This document shows, one piece after another, positions 16,399 to 25,026 of a stretch of 64,000 nucleotides of DNA. Under the pieces are notes generated by a model that was given only the letters and a program-made list of their open reading frames with translations, did no database searches and had not been told where the DNA came from. Position 1 is the stretch's first letter, and the number at the start of each line of letters is the position of its first letter. Source of the DNA: Streptomyces nigrescens (lineage in GTDB: Bacteria > Actinomycetota > Actinomycetes > Streptomycetales > Streptomycetaceae). The stretch is taken from positions 2,170,001 to 2,234,000 of the forward strand of contig AP026073.1 of NCBI GenBank assembly GCA_024349765.1. Reading direction: 5' to 3'. The position numbers and the translations under genes were made by a program.

Positions 16399-18988
16399 GA
16401 TCCAGATAGGCAGCTGGGCCAATGACGCCGTCAACTGGCTGCGCGACCACCTCGACTGGCTCTTCACCCTCATCACGAAGGTGCTGAACGGCCTCTACGA
16501 CGCGATCCACACGGTCCTCGCCGGGCCCGAACCGCTGCTGCTGGCCGGCATCTTCGCGGTGCTCGCCTGGTGGCTGCGCGGACTGCCGGCCGCCGTGCTC
16601 ACCTTCCTCGGGTTCGCCCTGATCGACTCGGTCGAGCAGTGGGGCCCGACCGTCGAATCGCTCTCGCTGGTCCTGGTGGCCTGCCTGATCACCGTCGTGG
16701 TCGCGGTGCCGCTCGGCATCTGGGCGGCCCGCAGCCGGCTCGTCGGCGGGGCGCTGCGCCCGGTCCTGGACCTGATGCAGACCATGCCGGCGATGGTCTA
16801 CCTGATCCCCGGCATCCTCTTCTTCGGCCTCGGTGTCGTCCCCGGCATCGTCGCCACCATCGTCTTCTCCATGCCGCCCGCGGTCCGCATGACCGAGCTG
16901 GGCATCCGGCAGGTCGACGAGGAACTGGTCGAGGCCGCCGAGGCGTTCGGCACCCACCCGCGGCGCACCCTCTTCCGCGTCCAGCTGCCGCTCGCGCTGC
17001 CCACCATCATGGCCGGCATCAACCAGGTCATCATGCTCGCGCTGTCCATGGTCGTCATCGCCGGCATGGTCGGCGGCGGCGGTCTCGGCGCGTCCGTCTA
17101 CAACGCGATCAGCTCGGTCAACGTGGCGCTGGGCGCCGAGGCCGGCCTCGCGGTGGTCATCCTCGCCATGTACCTGGACCGGATGACCGGCGCCCTCAAC
17201 CAGCGGGTCTCGCCGCTCGGCCGGCGTGCGCTGGCCAAGGCCCAGGCGTCGCTGGGCAGCCTGAAGTTCCTGCAGTGGCGGCCCGCCACGTCCGTGGCCG
17301 TGGTCGGCGTGGTCGTGCTCGCGCTGATCGCCGGCGGCATGGGCATGTTCGGCAAGAACGCCGCCCAGGGCGGCGGCAACGGCCGTCCGATCAGCCTCGG
17401 CTACGTCAACTGGGACGAGGGCAAGGCCACCACCTACCTCTGGAAGGAGATCCTGGAGGAGCGCGGCTACAAGCCCAAGGTCCAGGCGCTGGAGGCCGGT
17501 CCGCTGTTCGCCGGGCAGGCCCGCGGGGACATCGACGTGCAGACCAACGCCTGGCTGCCGACCACCCACGCCTCGTACTGGAAGAAGTACAAGGACCAGC
17601 TGGAGGACCTCGGCGCCTGGTACGACAAGACGTCGCTGGAGATCGCGGTGCCCTCGTACGTCAAGGGCGTCAAGACCCTGGACGACCTCAAGGGCAAGGC
17701 CGGCGAGTTCGGCGGCAAGATCACCGGCATCGAGCCCGGCGCCGGCGAGATGAAGATCCTCAAGGACAAGGTCCTCAAGGACTACGGCCTGAGCGGTGAG
17801 TACAAGGTGCAGGAGTCCAGCACCTCGTCCATGCTCACCGAGCTGGACCGCTCGGTCCACCAGAAGAAGCCGATCGCCGTCACGCTCTGGTCGCCGCACT
17901 GGGCGTACGACAAGTACCCGCTCACCAAGCTGAAGGACCCCAAGGGATCGTTCGGCTCCGGTGACAGCCTGCACCTGCTGGGCCGCAAGGGCTTCGCCAA
18001 GGACGAGCCCGAGGTCGCCAAGTGGATGAAGAACTTCCACCTGGCCGAGAAGCAGCTCACCAGCCTGGAGAACGACGTCAAGAACGCCGGCGAGGGCCAT
18101 GAGCAGGACGGCGTGCGCAGCTGGCTGAAGAAGAACCCGGGCCTGGTCGAGAAGATCGCGCCGTCCGCCCACGCCACCTACGCCAAGGGCAAGGACGCGG
18201 GCAAGGCGCCCAACATCGGCTACCCGGCGTGGGACGAGGGCATCGCCACCACGTACCTCTGGAAGAACATCCTGGAGAAGCGCGGCTACCGGCCGAACAT
18301 CCGCAACCTCGACATCGGACCGATGTGGACCGGACTGTCCACCGGCCAGATCGACGTGGAGACGGACGGCTGGCTGCCGGTGGCGCAGAAGCAGTACTGG
18401 GACAAGTACCAGAAGGATCTCGTCGACGTCGGCCCGTGGTACGACAAGACGTCCCTGGAAATCGCCGTGCCGTCGTACGTCAAGGGCGTGAAAACCCTCG
18501 ACGACCTGCGCGAGCACAAGGACGAATTCAAGGGCAAAATCATCGGGATCGAGCCCGGCACGGGTGAGATGAAGCGGCTCAAGGACACCGTGGCACCGGC
18601 GTACGGGCTGCAGGACTTCGAGGTCACCTCGGCCGGTACCAGCGCCATGCTCGCCGAGCTGGACCGCGCCTACCACAAGCACGAGCCGATCGCGGTGGTG
18701 CTGTGGTCGCCGCACTGGGCGTACAGCAAATACCACCTGACCAAGCTCGCCGACCCGAAGGGCACCTGGGGAGCGAACAACCAGATCAAGACGCTGGGCA
18801 ACAAGAGCTTCCCGAAGAAATTCCCGGAGTTCGCCGGCTGGCTGAAGAACTGGAAGATGAGCCCCGAGGAACTCGGCAGCCTGGAGAAGGACATCCAGGA
18901 CGCCGGCAAGGGAAATGAGAACAAGGGCGTCGAGAAGTGGATCGACGACCACCCGGGAATTGTGGACAAGATGGCGCCGGTGAAGTAG
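16391..18988 (+). CDS. Betaine ABC permease fused to two substrate-binding domains
   Basis: 865 residues. Residues 1-315 are a ProW-type permease with the EAA loop (EELVEAAEAFGTHPRRTLF, near 177). Two OpuAC-type binding domains follow, about 328-598 and 603-865. Each has a G-Y-x-x-W-D-E-G start, a W-L-P strand, an IEPG-x-GEMK turn and an SPHWAY segment; the tryptophans suit a cation-pi cage for quaternary ammonium compounds. The two domains share a 24-residue stretch (WYDKTSLEIAVPSYV and onward) without change. They face outside, tethered to the membrane. Confidence 0.93.
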   Translation: MPRIQIGSWANDAVNWLRDHLDWLFTLITKVLNGLYDAIHTVLAGPEPLLLAGIFAVLAWWLRGLPAAVLTFLGFALIDSVEQWGPTVESLSLVLVACLITVVVAVPLGIWAARSRLVGGALRPVLDLMQTMPAMVYLIPGILFFGLGVVPGIVATIVFSMPPAVRMTELGIRQVDEELVEAAEAFGTHPRRTLFRVQLPLALPTIMAGINQVIMLALSMVVIAGMVGGGGLGASVYNAISSVNVALGAEAGLAVVILAMYLDRMTGALNQRVSPLGRRALAKAQASLGSLKFLQWRPATSVAVVGVVVLALIAGGMGMFGKNAAQGGGNGRPISLGYVNWDEGKATTYLWKEILEERGYKPKVQALEAGPLFAGQARGDIDVQTNAWLPTTHASYWKKYKDQLEDLGAWYDKTSLEIAVPSYVKGVKTLDDLKGKAGEFGGKITGIEPGAGEMKILKDKVLKDYGLSGEYKVQESSTSSMLTELDRSVHQKKPIAVTLWSPHWAYDKYPLTKLKDPKGSFGSGDSLHLLGRKGFAKDEPEVAKWMKNFHLAEKQLTSLENDVKNAGEGHEQDGVRSWLKKNPGLVEKIAPSAHATYAKGKDAGKAPNIGYPAWDEGIATTYLWKNILEKRGYRPNIRNLDIGPMWTGLSTGQIDVETDGWLPVAQKQYWDKYQKDLVDVGPWYDKTSLEIAVPSYVKGVKTLDDLREHKDEFKGKIIGIEPGTGEMKRLKDTVAPAYGLQDFEVTSAGTSAMLAELDRAYHKHEPIAVVLWSPHWAYSKYHLTKLADPKGTWGANNQIKTLGNKSFPKKFPEFAGWLKNWKMSPEELGSLEKDIQDAGKGNENKGVEKWIDDHPGIVDKMAPVK

Positions 18989-19011
18989 GCGGGTCTTCTC
19001 CCCATACCGCG

Positions 19012-19053
19012 GCGGGCCCCGTCCCCCGGCAGTCGCCGGGCGGCGGGGCCCGC
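19012..19053 (+). terminator. Terminator after the betaine importer operon
   Basis: GCGGGCCCCG (19012-19021) pairs with CGGGGCCCGC (19044-19053), with a further inner GC stem, 24 bp after the stop codon. Confidence 0.7.
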
Positions 19054-19123
19054 GACGTGTCCGGTTCACCTGACCGGCGGCGGGTGCGTCGCGGACCCCG
19101 GTGCCGGATGGTTCGCTGGGGCC

Positions 19124-19552
19124 GTGAACCCTGCGCACATCGCCGCCGCCGCACTGATCGGCGCCGCCGGCCTGGGCGTCGCCGCGCCGGCCGCCGCGGC
19201 CGAGGTCGACCCGGACCCGATGGTGGCCGGGCAGCGGGTGCGGATCAGCGACGAGCAGGAGTGCGGCGCGGTGCACGGCGCCCGGGCCGCCTCCAAGCTG
19301 TTCGGGCCGGTGGCGCTGCGGCCGGGCGCGGACGGGCTGACCGGCCACGCCCGGGTGGCCGACGGCGCGGCCCCGGGACGCTACCGGGTGACCATCGAAT
19401 GCACGCCGGGCGGCGAGCGGTTCACCGAGCTGGTGACCGTACGGGCCGGGCGGGTCGAGGGGCTGACGGCGACCCAGGCGGCGGGCGGGCTGGCCCTGCT
19501 GCTGCTCGCCGGGGGCGCGGCGTATCTGCTGCGGCGCAGCGTCCGCCGTTAG
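19124..19552 (+). CDS. Small exported, C-terminally anchored protein of unknown function
   Basis: 142 residues from a GTG. Residues 1-26 form a signal peptide ending in Ala-rich APAAAA. The middle is a beta-rich domain with two cysteines (EQECG and IECTPG) and a G-x-YRVTIEC strand. The C-terminus is one hydrophobic helix followed by RRSVRR. The protein at 56855 has the same plan (Ala-rich leader, V-x-PG strand, Cys, G-x-YRVTVVC, terminal helix), so both belong to one uncharacterised family. No sortase motif is seen. Confidence 0.7.
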   Translation: MNPAHIAAAALIGAAGLGVAAPAAAAEVDPDPMVAGQRVRISDEQECGAVHGARAASKLFGPVALRPGADGLTGHARVADGAAPGRYRVTIECTPGGERFTELVTVRAGRVEGLTATQAAGGLALLLLAGGAAYLLRRSVRR

Positions 19553-19598
19553 CCGGTCCACCCGGGGCGCGCACCCCGCCGACCCATAGCCTGGGCGC

Positions 19599-20321
19599 AT
19601 GACCCGTCGTGTGGTGTCCCTGGTGCCGTCCCTCACCGAAGCCGTGGCCGTCAGCGCGCCCGGGCTGCTGGTCGGGGCGACCGACTGGTGCAGCCGTCCG
19701 GCGGGCCTCGACGTGGTGCGGATCGGTGGCACCAAGAACCCCGACACCGCCCGGATCGCCGCGCTGGCGCCCGACCTGGTGCTCGCCAACGAGGAGGAGA
19801 ACCGCCCGGCCGATCTGGCAGCCCTGCGCGCCGCCGGGCTGGACGTCTGGGTCACCGAGGTGCGGACGCTGGAGCAGGGGTTCCGGGAGCTGCACCGGGT
19901 GCTGGTCACCGGCTGCGGACTGGCCCGGCCCGGCTGGCTGGACGCCGCCGAGGCCGCCTGGCGGGACCCGGCGCCCACGGTGGGGGAGCGGACCGCGGTG
20001 GTGCCCATCTGGCGACGGCCGTGGATGGTGCTGGGCCGGGACACCTTCGCCGGCGACCTCCTGGCCCGCCTCGGCGTGCGGAACCGCTACGCCGGCCACC
20101 CCGACCGCTATCCGCGGATCGCCCTCGACGCGCTCAACGCCGCCGGCGCCGACCTCGTCGTGCTGCCCGACGAGCCCTACCGCTTCACCGCCGACGACGG
20201 GCCCGAGGCGTTCCCCGGGCTGCCCGCCGCGCTGGTCAGCGGGCGCGATCTCACCTGGTACGGCCCGTCGTTGGTGACCGCCCCGGCGGCCCTGGCGACG
20301 GCGCTGGCCGGGGCGCGCTGA
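19599..20321 (+). CDS. BtuF-like helical-backbone metal/corrinoid receptor without signal peptide
   Basis: 240 residues. The first lines, RVVSLVPSLTEAV and VRIGGTKNPDTARIAALAPDLVLANEEENR, match the periplasmic-binding fold used for cobalamin and ferric siderophores (helical backbone metal receptor). No signal peptide or lipobox is present and no permease or ATPase is adjacent. It may therefore be a cytoplasmic binding protein or a soluble orphan. TAGCCT (19587-19592) ends 6 bp before the ATG and there is no ribosome site, so a leaderless mRNA is likely. Confidence 0.75.
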   Translation: MTRRVVSLVPSLTEAVAVSAPGLLVGATDWCSRPAGLDVVRIGGTKNPDTARIAALAPDLVLANEEENRPADLAALRAAGLDVWVTEVRTLEQGFRELHRVLVTGCGLARPGWLDAAEAAWRDPAPTVGERTAVVPIWRRPWMVLGRDTFAGDLLARLGVRNRYAGHPDRYPRIALDALNAAGADLVVLPDEPYRFTADDGPEAFPGLPAALVSGRDLTWYGPSLVTAPAALATALAGAR

Positions 20322-20339
20322 GCCGTCCGGCGGTACGGG

Positions 20340-21515
20340 CTACCGGGCCGGCGGCGGGGGCGTGAGCAGCCGGCCGTGGGCCAGACCGCTCGCGGTGCGG
20401 GCGGCGGCGACCGCGACCGCGGCCACCAGGAGGGCGTAGAGGGCCACGGCCAGCCAGGTGAAGGCGGTCAGCCCGGTGTGCCGGGCCAGGCCCGCCGCCC
20501 CGGTGACGCAGGTGCCGAGCGGGAAGGTGAAGCCCCACCAGGTCATCGCGAACGGCATGCCGTTGCGCACGGCGCGGACCACCAGCGCGCTCGCGAGCGC
20601 CAGCCACAGCAGGGCGAAGCCCGTCACCGGGATGCCGTACAGGACCGCGAAGGCGCCCATGGCATGGGCGGTCGGGGCGTCGACGACGCCCGGCGCCACG
20701 TCGGCCAGGTTGCCGGTCGCGGTGGTGGACTGGCCGAGCGGGCCGAGGACGAGGAACAGCGTGGGGGTGAGGGCGAGCGGCAGCGGCCCGTGGTGGATCA
20801 GCCGGGACACCACGAGGGGCAGCACCAGCAGCGTCGCGAGCAGCGACATCCCGAACAGCGCGTAGCAGGCCACCAGCATCGCCTGCTGCCACTGGCCGGC
20901 CGGCAGATGGGGCAGCAGCCCCGGGCCGAGGGCCGCCGAGACCATCGGCGCGACCAGCGGCAGCAGCCAGACCGGGGTGGCACTGCCCGGCTCGATGCGG
21001 TGGCGGGTCACCATCAGGTACGGGATCGCGGCGGCCCCGGCCACCCCGACGAGGGTGCCCAGGCTCCACAGCACGGCGTCGGCGGCGAGCGCGGCCGACC
21101 CGCCGATGACGTCCCTGCCCACCGTCAGCGTGCCGCCGCCCACCGCCAGCAGGGCCATCGACAGGCACCCGTAGAACGGCGCCACGGCCGGGTCGAGGAG
21201 ATGCCGGCGGGCCTGGTCGGTGTGGCGGAGCCAGTGGACGGCGCGGGCGGCCAGCAGGGTGACCAGCAGCAGGGCCGACAGCGCCCAGACGAACCGGCAG
21301 GCGGTGCGCAGCCCCGGGGCGGCGAGCGGCAGGGCCGCGCCGGCGTTGGCGACGATCGCCGTGCCCATCACCGTGGCGTACCAGTTCGGGCCGAGATGAC
21401 GGAACGGGCCCGAGCGACGGACCGGCTCCGAGGGGCGGGGTGGGGCGGCGGGGCGGGAAGGTGCGTGCGCGAGGGTTGCCATGGAAGAAGCGTCGGTGGT
21501 CGCCGCGGCCGCCAC
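20340..21515 (-). CDS. TDT-family transporter (tellurite-resistance/dicarboxylate/SLAC1-like)
   Basis: 391 residues from a GTG (ATG at 21482 is an alternative). About ten hydrophobic helices; the first begins NWYATVMGTAIVANAGAALPL, a typical TDT opening, and FAMTWWGFTFPLGTCVTG lies near residue 320. Family members move C4-dicarboxylates, sulfite, or anions linked to tellurite resistance. The substrate cannot be read from the sequence. It is divergent from a LysR gene, with a T-N11-A box between them, so LysR control is likely. Confidence 0.85.
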   Translation of the reverse strand: MAAAATTDASSMATLAHAPSRPAAPPRPSEPVRRSGPFRHLGPNWYATVMGTAIVANAGAALPLAAPGLRTACRFVWALSALLLVTLLAARAVHWLRHTDQARRHLLDPAVAPFYGCLSMALLAVGGGTLTVGRDVIGGSAALAADAVLWSLGTLVGVAGAAAIPYLMVTRHRIEPGSATPVWLLPLVAPMVSAALGPGLLPHLPAGQWQQAMLVACYALFGMSLLATLLVLPLVVSRLIHHGPLPLALTPTLFLVLGPLGQSTTATGNLADVAPGVVDAPTAHAMGAFAVLYGIPVTGFALLWLALASALVVRAVRNGMPFAMTWWGFTFPLGTCVTGAAGLARHTGLTAFTWLAVALYALLVAAVAVAAARTASGLAHGRLLTPPPPAR

Positions 21516-21539
21516 CAGGGACGTCGTGTCTATGAGGGC

Positions 21540-21554
21540 ATAAGCTGGGGTTAT
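21540..21554. promoter_or_regulatory. LysR-type T-N11-A operator
   Basis: ATAA-N7-TTAT inverted repeat (T-N11-A pattern), 14 bp before the LysR start and 25 bp before the transporter start. It fits joint control of both divergent genes. Confidence 0.5.
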
Positions 21555-21568
21555 GAGCAGGGGGAGCG

Positions 21569-22525
21569 ATGAGTGACGCGGCGGCCGGTTCCGGGGCCGG
21601 GACGAATGACGTCCCGGCCGCCTCGCTGGCGCACCGGGTGCCCGACCTCGGCGCGCTGGAGCTGCTGCTCGCGGTCGCCCGGCTGGGGAGCCTGGGGCGG
21701 GCCGCCCGGGCCCGCGGCATCAGCCAGCCGGCGGCCAGCAGCCGGATCCGGTCGATGGAGCGGCAGTTGGGTGTGGCGCTGGTCGAGCGGTCGCCGCGCG
21801 GTTCGCGGCTGACCGAGGCCGGGGTGCTGGTGACGGACTGGGCGCGCCGGGTCGTCGAGGCGGCCGAGGCGTTCGACGCGGGGGCCCAGGCGCTGCGCGG
21901 CCGGCGCGATTCCCGGCTGCGGGTCGCGGCGAGCATGACGATCGCCGAGTACCTGCTGCCCGGCTGGCTGATCGCGCTGCGCGCCGAGTTGCCCGGCACC
22001 GCGGTGTCGCTGCTGACGGGCAACTCCACGGTGGTGGCCGAGCGGCTGCTGGCGGGCGAGGCGGACCTGGGGTTCGTCGAGGGGCTGGACGTCCCGGCCG
22101 GGCTGGACGGCGCGGTCATCGGGCACGACCGGCTGGTGGTCGTCGCCGCCCCGTCCCATCCGTGGGCCCGGCGGCGCGGCGGACTGACCGCCGCCGAGCT
22201 GGCCGCGACCCCGCTGATCCTCCGGGAACGCGGCTCGGGCACCCGCCAGGTGCTGGACGCCGCGCTCGCCGGGCACGGCGGGCTGGCCGAGCCGCTGCTC
22301 GAACTCGCCTCGACCACCGCCCTGAAGGCCGCCGTGGTCAGCGAGGCGGCGCCGTCGGTGGTCAGCGAACTGGCGGTCGGCGAGGAGCTCACCGCCCGCC
22401 GGCTGGTGGCGGTCCCGGTGCGCGACCTGCGGCTCGGCCGTGATCTGCGGGCGGTGTGGCCGACCGGGCAGCGGCCCGCCGGCCCGGCCCGTCAGCTGCT
22501 GGGGCTGACCCGCGGCGGGTCCTGA
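21569..22525 (+). CDS. LysR-family transcription regulator
   Basis: 318 residues. The N-terminal winged helix spans residues about 20-80 (LELLLAVARLGSLGRAARAR, then GISQPAASSRIRSMERQLG). The effector domain follows (SRLRVAASMTIAEYLLPGWL). The sequence resembles the CysB/CbbR-like branch, but no ligand can be assigned. The ATG has a GGGGGA site. The gene is divergent from the TDT transporter, and its 3' end overlaps the convergent NCS2 permease gene by 34 bp. Confidence 0.92.
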   Translation: MSDAAAGSGAGTNDVPAASLAHRVPDLGALELLLAVARLGSLGRAARARGISQPAASSRIRSMERQLGVALVERSPRGSRLTEAGVLVTDWARRVVEAAEAFDAGAQALRGRRDSRLRVAASMTIAEYLLPGWLIALRAELPGTAVSLLTGNSTVVAERLLAGEADLGFVEGLDVPAGLDGAVIGHDRLVVVAAPSHPWARRRGGLTAAELAATPLILRERGSGTRQVLDAALAGHGGLAEPLLELASTTALKAAVVSEAAPSVVSELAVGEELTARRLVAVPVRDLRLGRDLRAVWPTGQRPAGPARQLLGLTRGGS

Positions 22526-23799
22526 GCCGGGCGCCGGTCCGGTCCCCACCGGGCGAACAGCGCGGAGAGCACGACCGCGGTCAGGGCGGCGGCCGGCACT
22601 CCGCTGCCGAAGAGCGTCCGGGCCCAGCCGGGCAGCGGCCGGTACCACTCCGGGGCCAGCACGGGCAGCAGCCCGGCCAGCAGGGTCAGCGCGACGACGG
22701 TGGTGGCGCCCCGGCCGGCGAGGTCGGTGCGGCGCAGCAGGCCGATGCCCATGGCCGCGATGACCGCGTAGATCACCAGGGACGCGCCGCCGACCACGGG
22801 CGTGGGCAGCGCCGCCAGCAGCCGGGTCACCGGCGCGCACAGCCCGCACAGGACCAGCAGCCCGCCCGCCCCGGCCGTCACGAACCGGCTGCGGACGCCG
22901 GTGAGTTGGACGATCCCGATGTTCTCGGCGCTGGTCACCATCACGGTCCCGCCGAGCAGCCCGGCCCCCAGGGAGGTCACCGCGTCCGCGCGGGCGGTGC
23001 GCGGGACGTCCCGCGCCGGGTCGGGCGTACGGCCCACCGCCTCGCTGTTGAGGACGGTCTGCCCGGTCGCCTCGGCCAGCGAGGCGAGCGCGAAGACCAT
23101 CAGCGGCAGGGCGGCGAGCAGGTCGAAGTGCGGGGCGCCGTACGGGAAGAGGCGGGGCAGGGCCAGCACGCCGCCGCCCGGGACGTGGTGGAACGGCGCC
23201 CCGGTCAGGACGGCGGCCAGGGTCCCCACGGCCGTCCCGAGCAGCACCGACAGCTGCCGCCACACCCCGCGCAGCAGCAGGAAGCCGAGGGCGGTGGCGG
23301 CGATCGTGACCACCGCGAGCCCGGTGCCGCCGGCCGCCATCGGCGCCGCCACGTCGATCATGTTGACGCCGATGACCAGCACCGTCGCGCCCATCACCAG
23401 CGGCGGGAAGAACCGTACGATCCGCCCGTACAGCGGCAGTACGGCCAGCAGCAGCGCGGCCGCCAGGAGGACCGAGCCGGACGCGGTGGCCGCGCCGTGC
23501 TCCTGGGCGGTCCGGAGGAAGAGGGCGGCCGCCGCGCCGCCCGGCAGCATCACGAACGGCAGCCGGGCCCCGGTCCGCAGCACACCGAAGGACTGCAGCA
23601 GCGCGCCGGCCCCGCACAGCAGCAGGGTGGCGCTGAGCAGCGCGGCGGTGCGGTCGGCGGGCAGCCGCAGACCGGTCGCGATCAGGAAGACCGTGGAGAC
23701 CGGGGCCGCGATCATCGCCAGGACGTGCTGGGCGGCCAGCGGCAGCAGCCGGACCAGCGGCAGCCGTTCGTCGACGGCGGGCGGTGCGGAGGCGGCCAT
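22492..23799 (-). CDS. NCS2 (uracil-xanthine type) permease
   Basis: 435 residues with about 12-14 hydrophobic helices. NCS2 landmarks: LPLAAQHVLAM in the first helix, ATGQTVLNSEAVGR in the substrate loop, SAENIGIVQLTGVRSR (family signature near residue 300) and PTPVVGGASLVIYAVIAAMG. Such carriers import nucleobases or related compounds with protons or sodium. The arylsulfotransferase-like gene lies 3 bp upstream on the same strand, so the two form an operon; that makes a non-nucleobase substrate possible. Confidence 0.87.
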   Translation of the reverse strand: MAASAPPAVDERLPLVRLLPLAAQHVLAMIAAPVSTVFLIATGLRLPADRTAALLSATLLLCGAGALLQSFGVLRTGARLPFVMLPGGAAAALFLRTAQEHGAATASGSVLLAAALLLAVLPLYGRIVRFFPPLVMGATVLVIGVNMIDVAAPMAAGGTGLAVVTIAATALGFLLLRGVWRQLSVLLGTAVGTLAAVLTGAPFHHVPGGGVLALPRLFPYGAPHFDLLAALPLMVFALASLAEATGQTVLNSEAVGRTPDPARDVPRTARADAVTSLGAGLLGGTVMVTSAENIGIVQLTGVRSRFVTAGAGGLLVLCGLCAPVTRLLAALPTPVVGGASLVIYAVIAAMGIGLLRRTDLAGRGATTVVALTLLAGLLPVLAPEWYRPLPGWARTLFGSGVPAAALTAVVLSALFARWGPDRRPAQDPPRVSPSS

Positions 23800-23802
23800 C
23801 GC

Positions 23803-24924
23803 TCACACCCGCCGCTTCAGCCAGGGCAGTTGGCCGGCGTCGTAGCGGTAGGCGCGAAAGACCGCGTTGTTCTGTGACGGGAAGAGCGCACCGACCTCCG
23901 GCTCGCGGTAGCTGCCGAACTCCGGGACCACGTACTCCCAGCACAGCAGGCCCTCGGCGGTCACCTCGAAGAGCCGGCCGGCGGGCGAGTCGGTGATCAG
24001 GGTGTTGCCGTTCGGCAGCCGCTGGGCGCTGCCCATGAACGGCGCGAAGAACGCTTCCCGGGCCGGGTCGTGGTACTCCCACACGATCTTCCCGGTCGCC
24101 CGTTCCACCTCGATGACCCGGGAGAACGGGACGTCCCGCCCGGGGCGGAAGACGCCGTTGTCGAAGATCAGGAAGTTGCCGTTCGGCAGCTCGGTGGGGT
24201 GGTGCTGCTGGGAGACCAGACCGGGTTCGGTGCGCCAGAGGATCTCGCCCGTCGCGCGGCTGATCACCACGACCGCGGAGACGCTGCGCAGGCTGGCGAG
24301 GACGTTCCCGTCGGCGAGCGGGTACACCGAGTTGATCAGCGGCCAGTGTTCGCGCGAGTAGTCCGGGTGCAGTGCGTACGCGTCCCGGTCGAGGTGGTCG
24401 GCCACCCGCCAGGACCACAGCGGCCGGCCCTCGGCGTCGACCTCCCGGATGGTGTCGGCCCAGACGGTTCCGCCCGGTTCGGAGCCGGGGACGCCGCCGC
24501 GCACCGCCGCGGCCCGGTCGCCGGTGAGCGGTTCGAGCGCGGTGTACAGGATCCGTCCGTCGCCGTGGTGGTGGGCGTCGTGGTGCTGCAGCGGGTCGGT
24601 GAACTCCCGCAGCACGGTGCCGTCCGGGGCGATCTCCTGCATCAGCCCGCCGCGGTACTTGTGCCACATCGGGAACAGCGCGTCCTGGTCCGGCAGGGTG
24701 GCGTTGTAGGCGAGGTTGCCGTTCGGCAGGATGCGGGCGTGCCGTCCCGGGCGGTGCGGCAGCTGCCAGCGGTGCACCACGGTGCCGTGCAGATCGATGA
24801 GCAGCACCTCCCCGCCGCCGGTCAGCGGGGCGTAGAGGGTGTAGCCGTCGTGGGCGGCACGGGCGTCGAGCGCGATCAGGCCGGTGCCGCGGCGGCGGCG
24901 TGTGTTTTGATCGACCGTGGTCAT
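23803..24924 (-). CDS. Arylsulfotransferase (ASST)-family beta-propeller protein
   Basis: 373 residues built of repeating blades of the type G-E-I-L-W-R and LPNGNFLIFDNG, the pattern of arylsulfate sulfotransferases. The histidine-rich segment QHHDAHHHGDGRILY near residue 112 and QQHHPTELPNGN near 243 supply candidates for the active-site histidines. No signal peptide is visible, unlike the periplasmic enzymes, so a cytoplasmic role is possible. It is the first gene of an operon with the NCS2 permease and faces the XRE-cupin regulator across a TCAAAC operator. Confidence 0.75.
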   Translation of the reverse strand: MTTVDQNTRRRRGTGLIALDARAAHDGYTLYAPLTGGGEVLLIDLHGTVVHRWQLPHRPGRHARILPNGNLAYNATLPDQDALFPMWHKYRGGLMQEIAPDGTVLREFTDPLQHHDAHHHGDGRILYTALEPLTGDRAAAVRGGVPGSEPGGTVWADTIREVDAEGRPLWSWRVADHLDRDAYALHPDYSREHWPLINSVYPLADGNVLASLRSVSAVVVISRATGEILWRTEPGLVSQQHHPTELPNGNFLIFDNGVFRPGRDVPFSRVIEVERATGKIVWEYHDPAREAFFAPFMGSAQRLPNGNTLITDSPAGRLFEVTAEGLLCWEYVVPEFGSYREPEVGALFPSQNNAVFRAYRYDAGQLPWLKRRV

Positions 24925-24940
24925 GAAGAAATTCCCCTTG

Positions 24941-24966
24941 TCAAACTTTGTTTGATGGGATCAAAC
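24941..24966. promoter_or_regulatory. TCAAAC/GTTTGA operator between arylsulfotransferase operon and XRE-cupin gene
   Basis: Three alternating half-sites: TCAAAC 24941-24946, GTTTGA 24950-24955, TCAAAC 24961-24966 (spacers 3 and 5 bp). TTGTTT (24948-24953) and TAGACG (24971-24976) are 17 bp apart and could be the regulator's promoter, overlapped by the operator. Confidence 0.6.
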
Positions 24967-25026
24967 AGCGTAGACGCTAGGGGCGGTCTGTTGCAGGGCT
25001 GTGAACGCGGCGATAAGGAGTGGCGG

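Noticed and set aside
16094-20044. 1316-codon minus-strand open frame opposite the betaine permease and following genes
   Set aside because: Antisense shadow in GC-rich DNA; composition is low-complexity and no family is recognisable.
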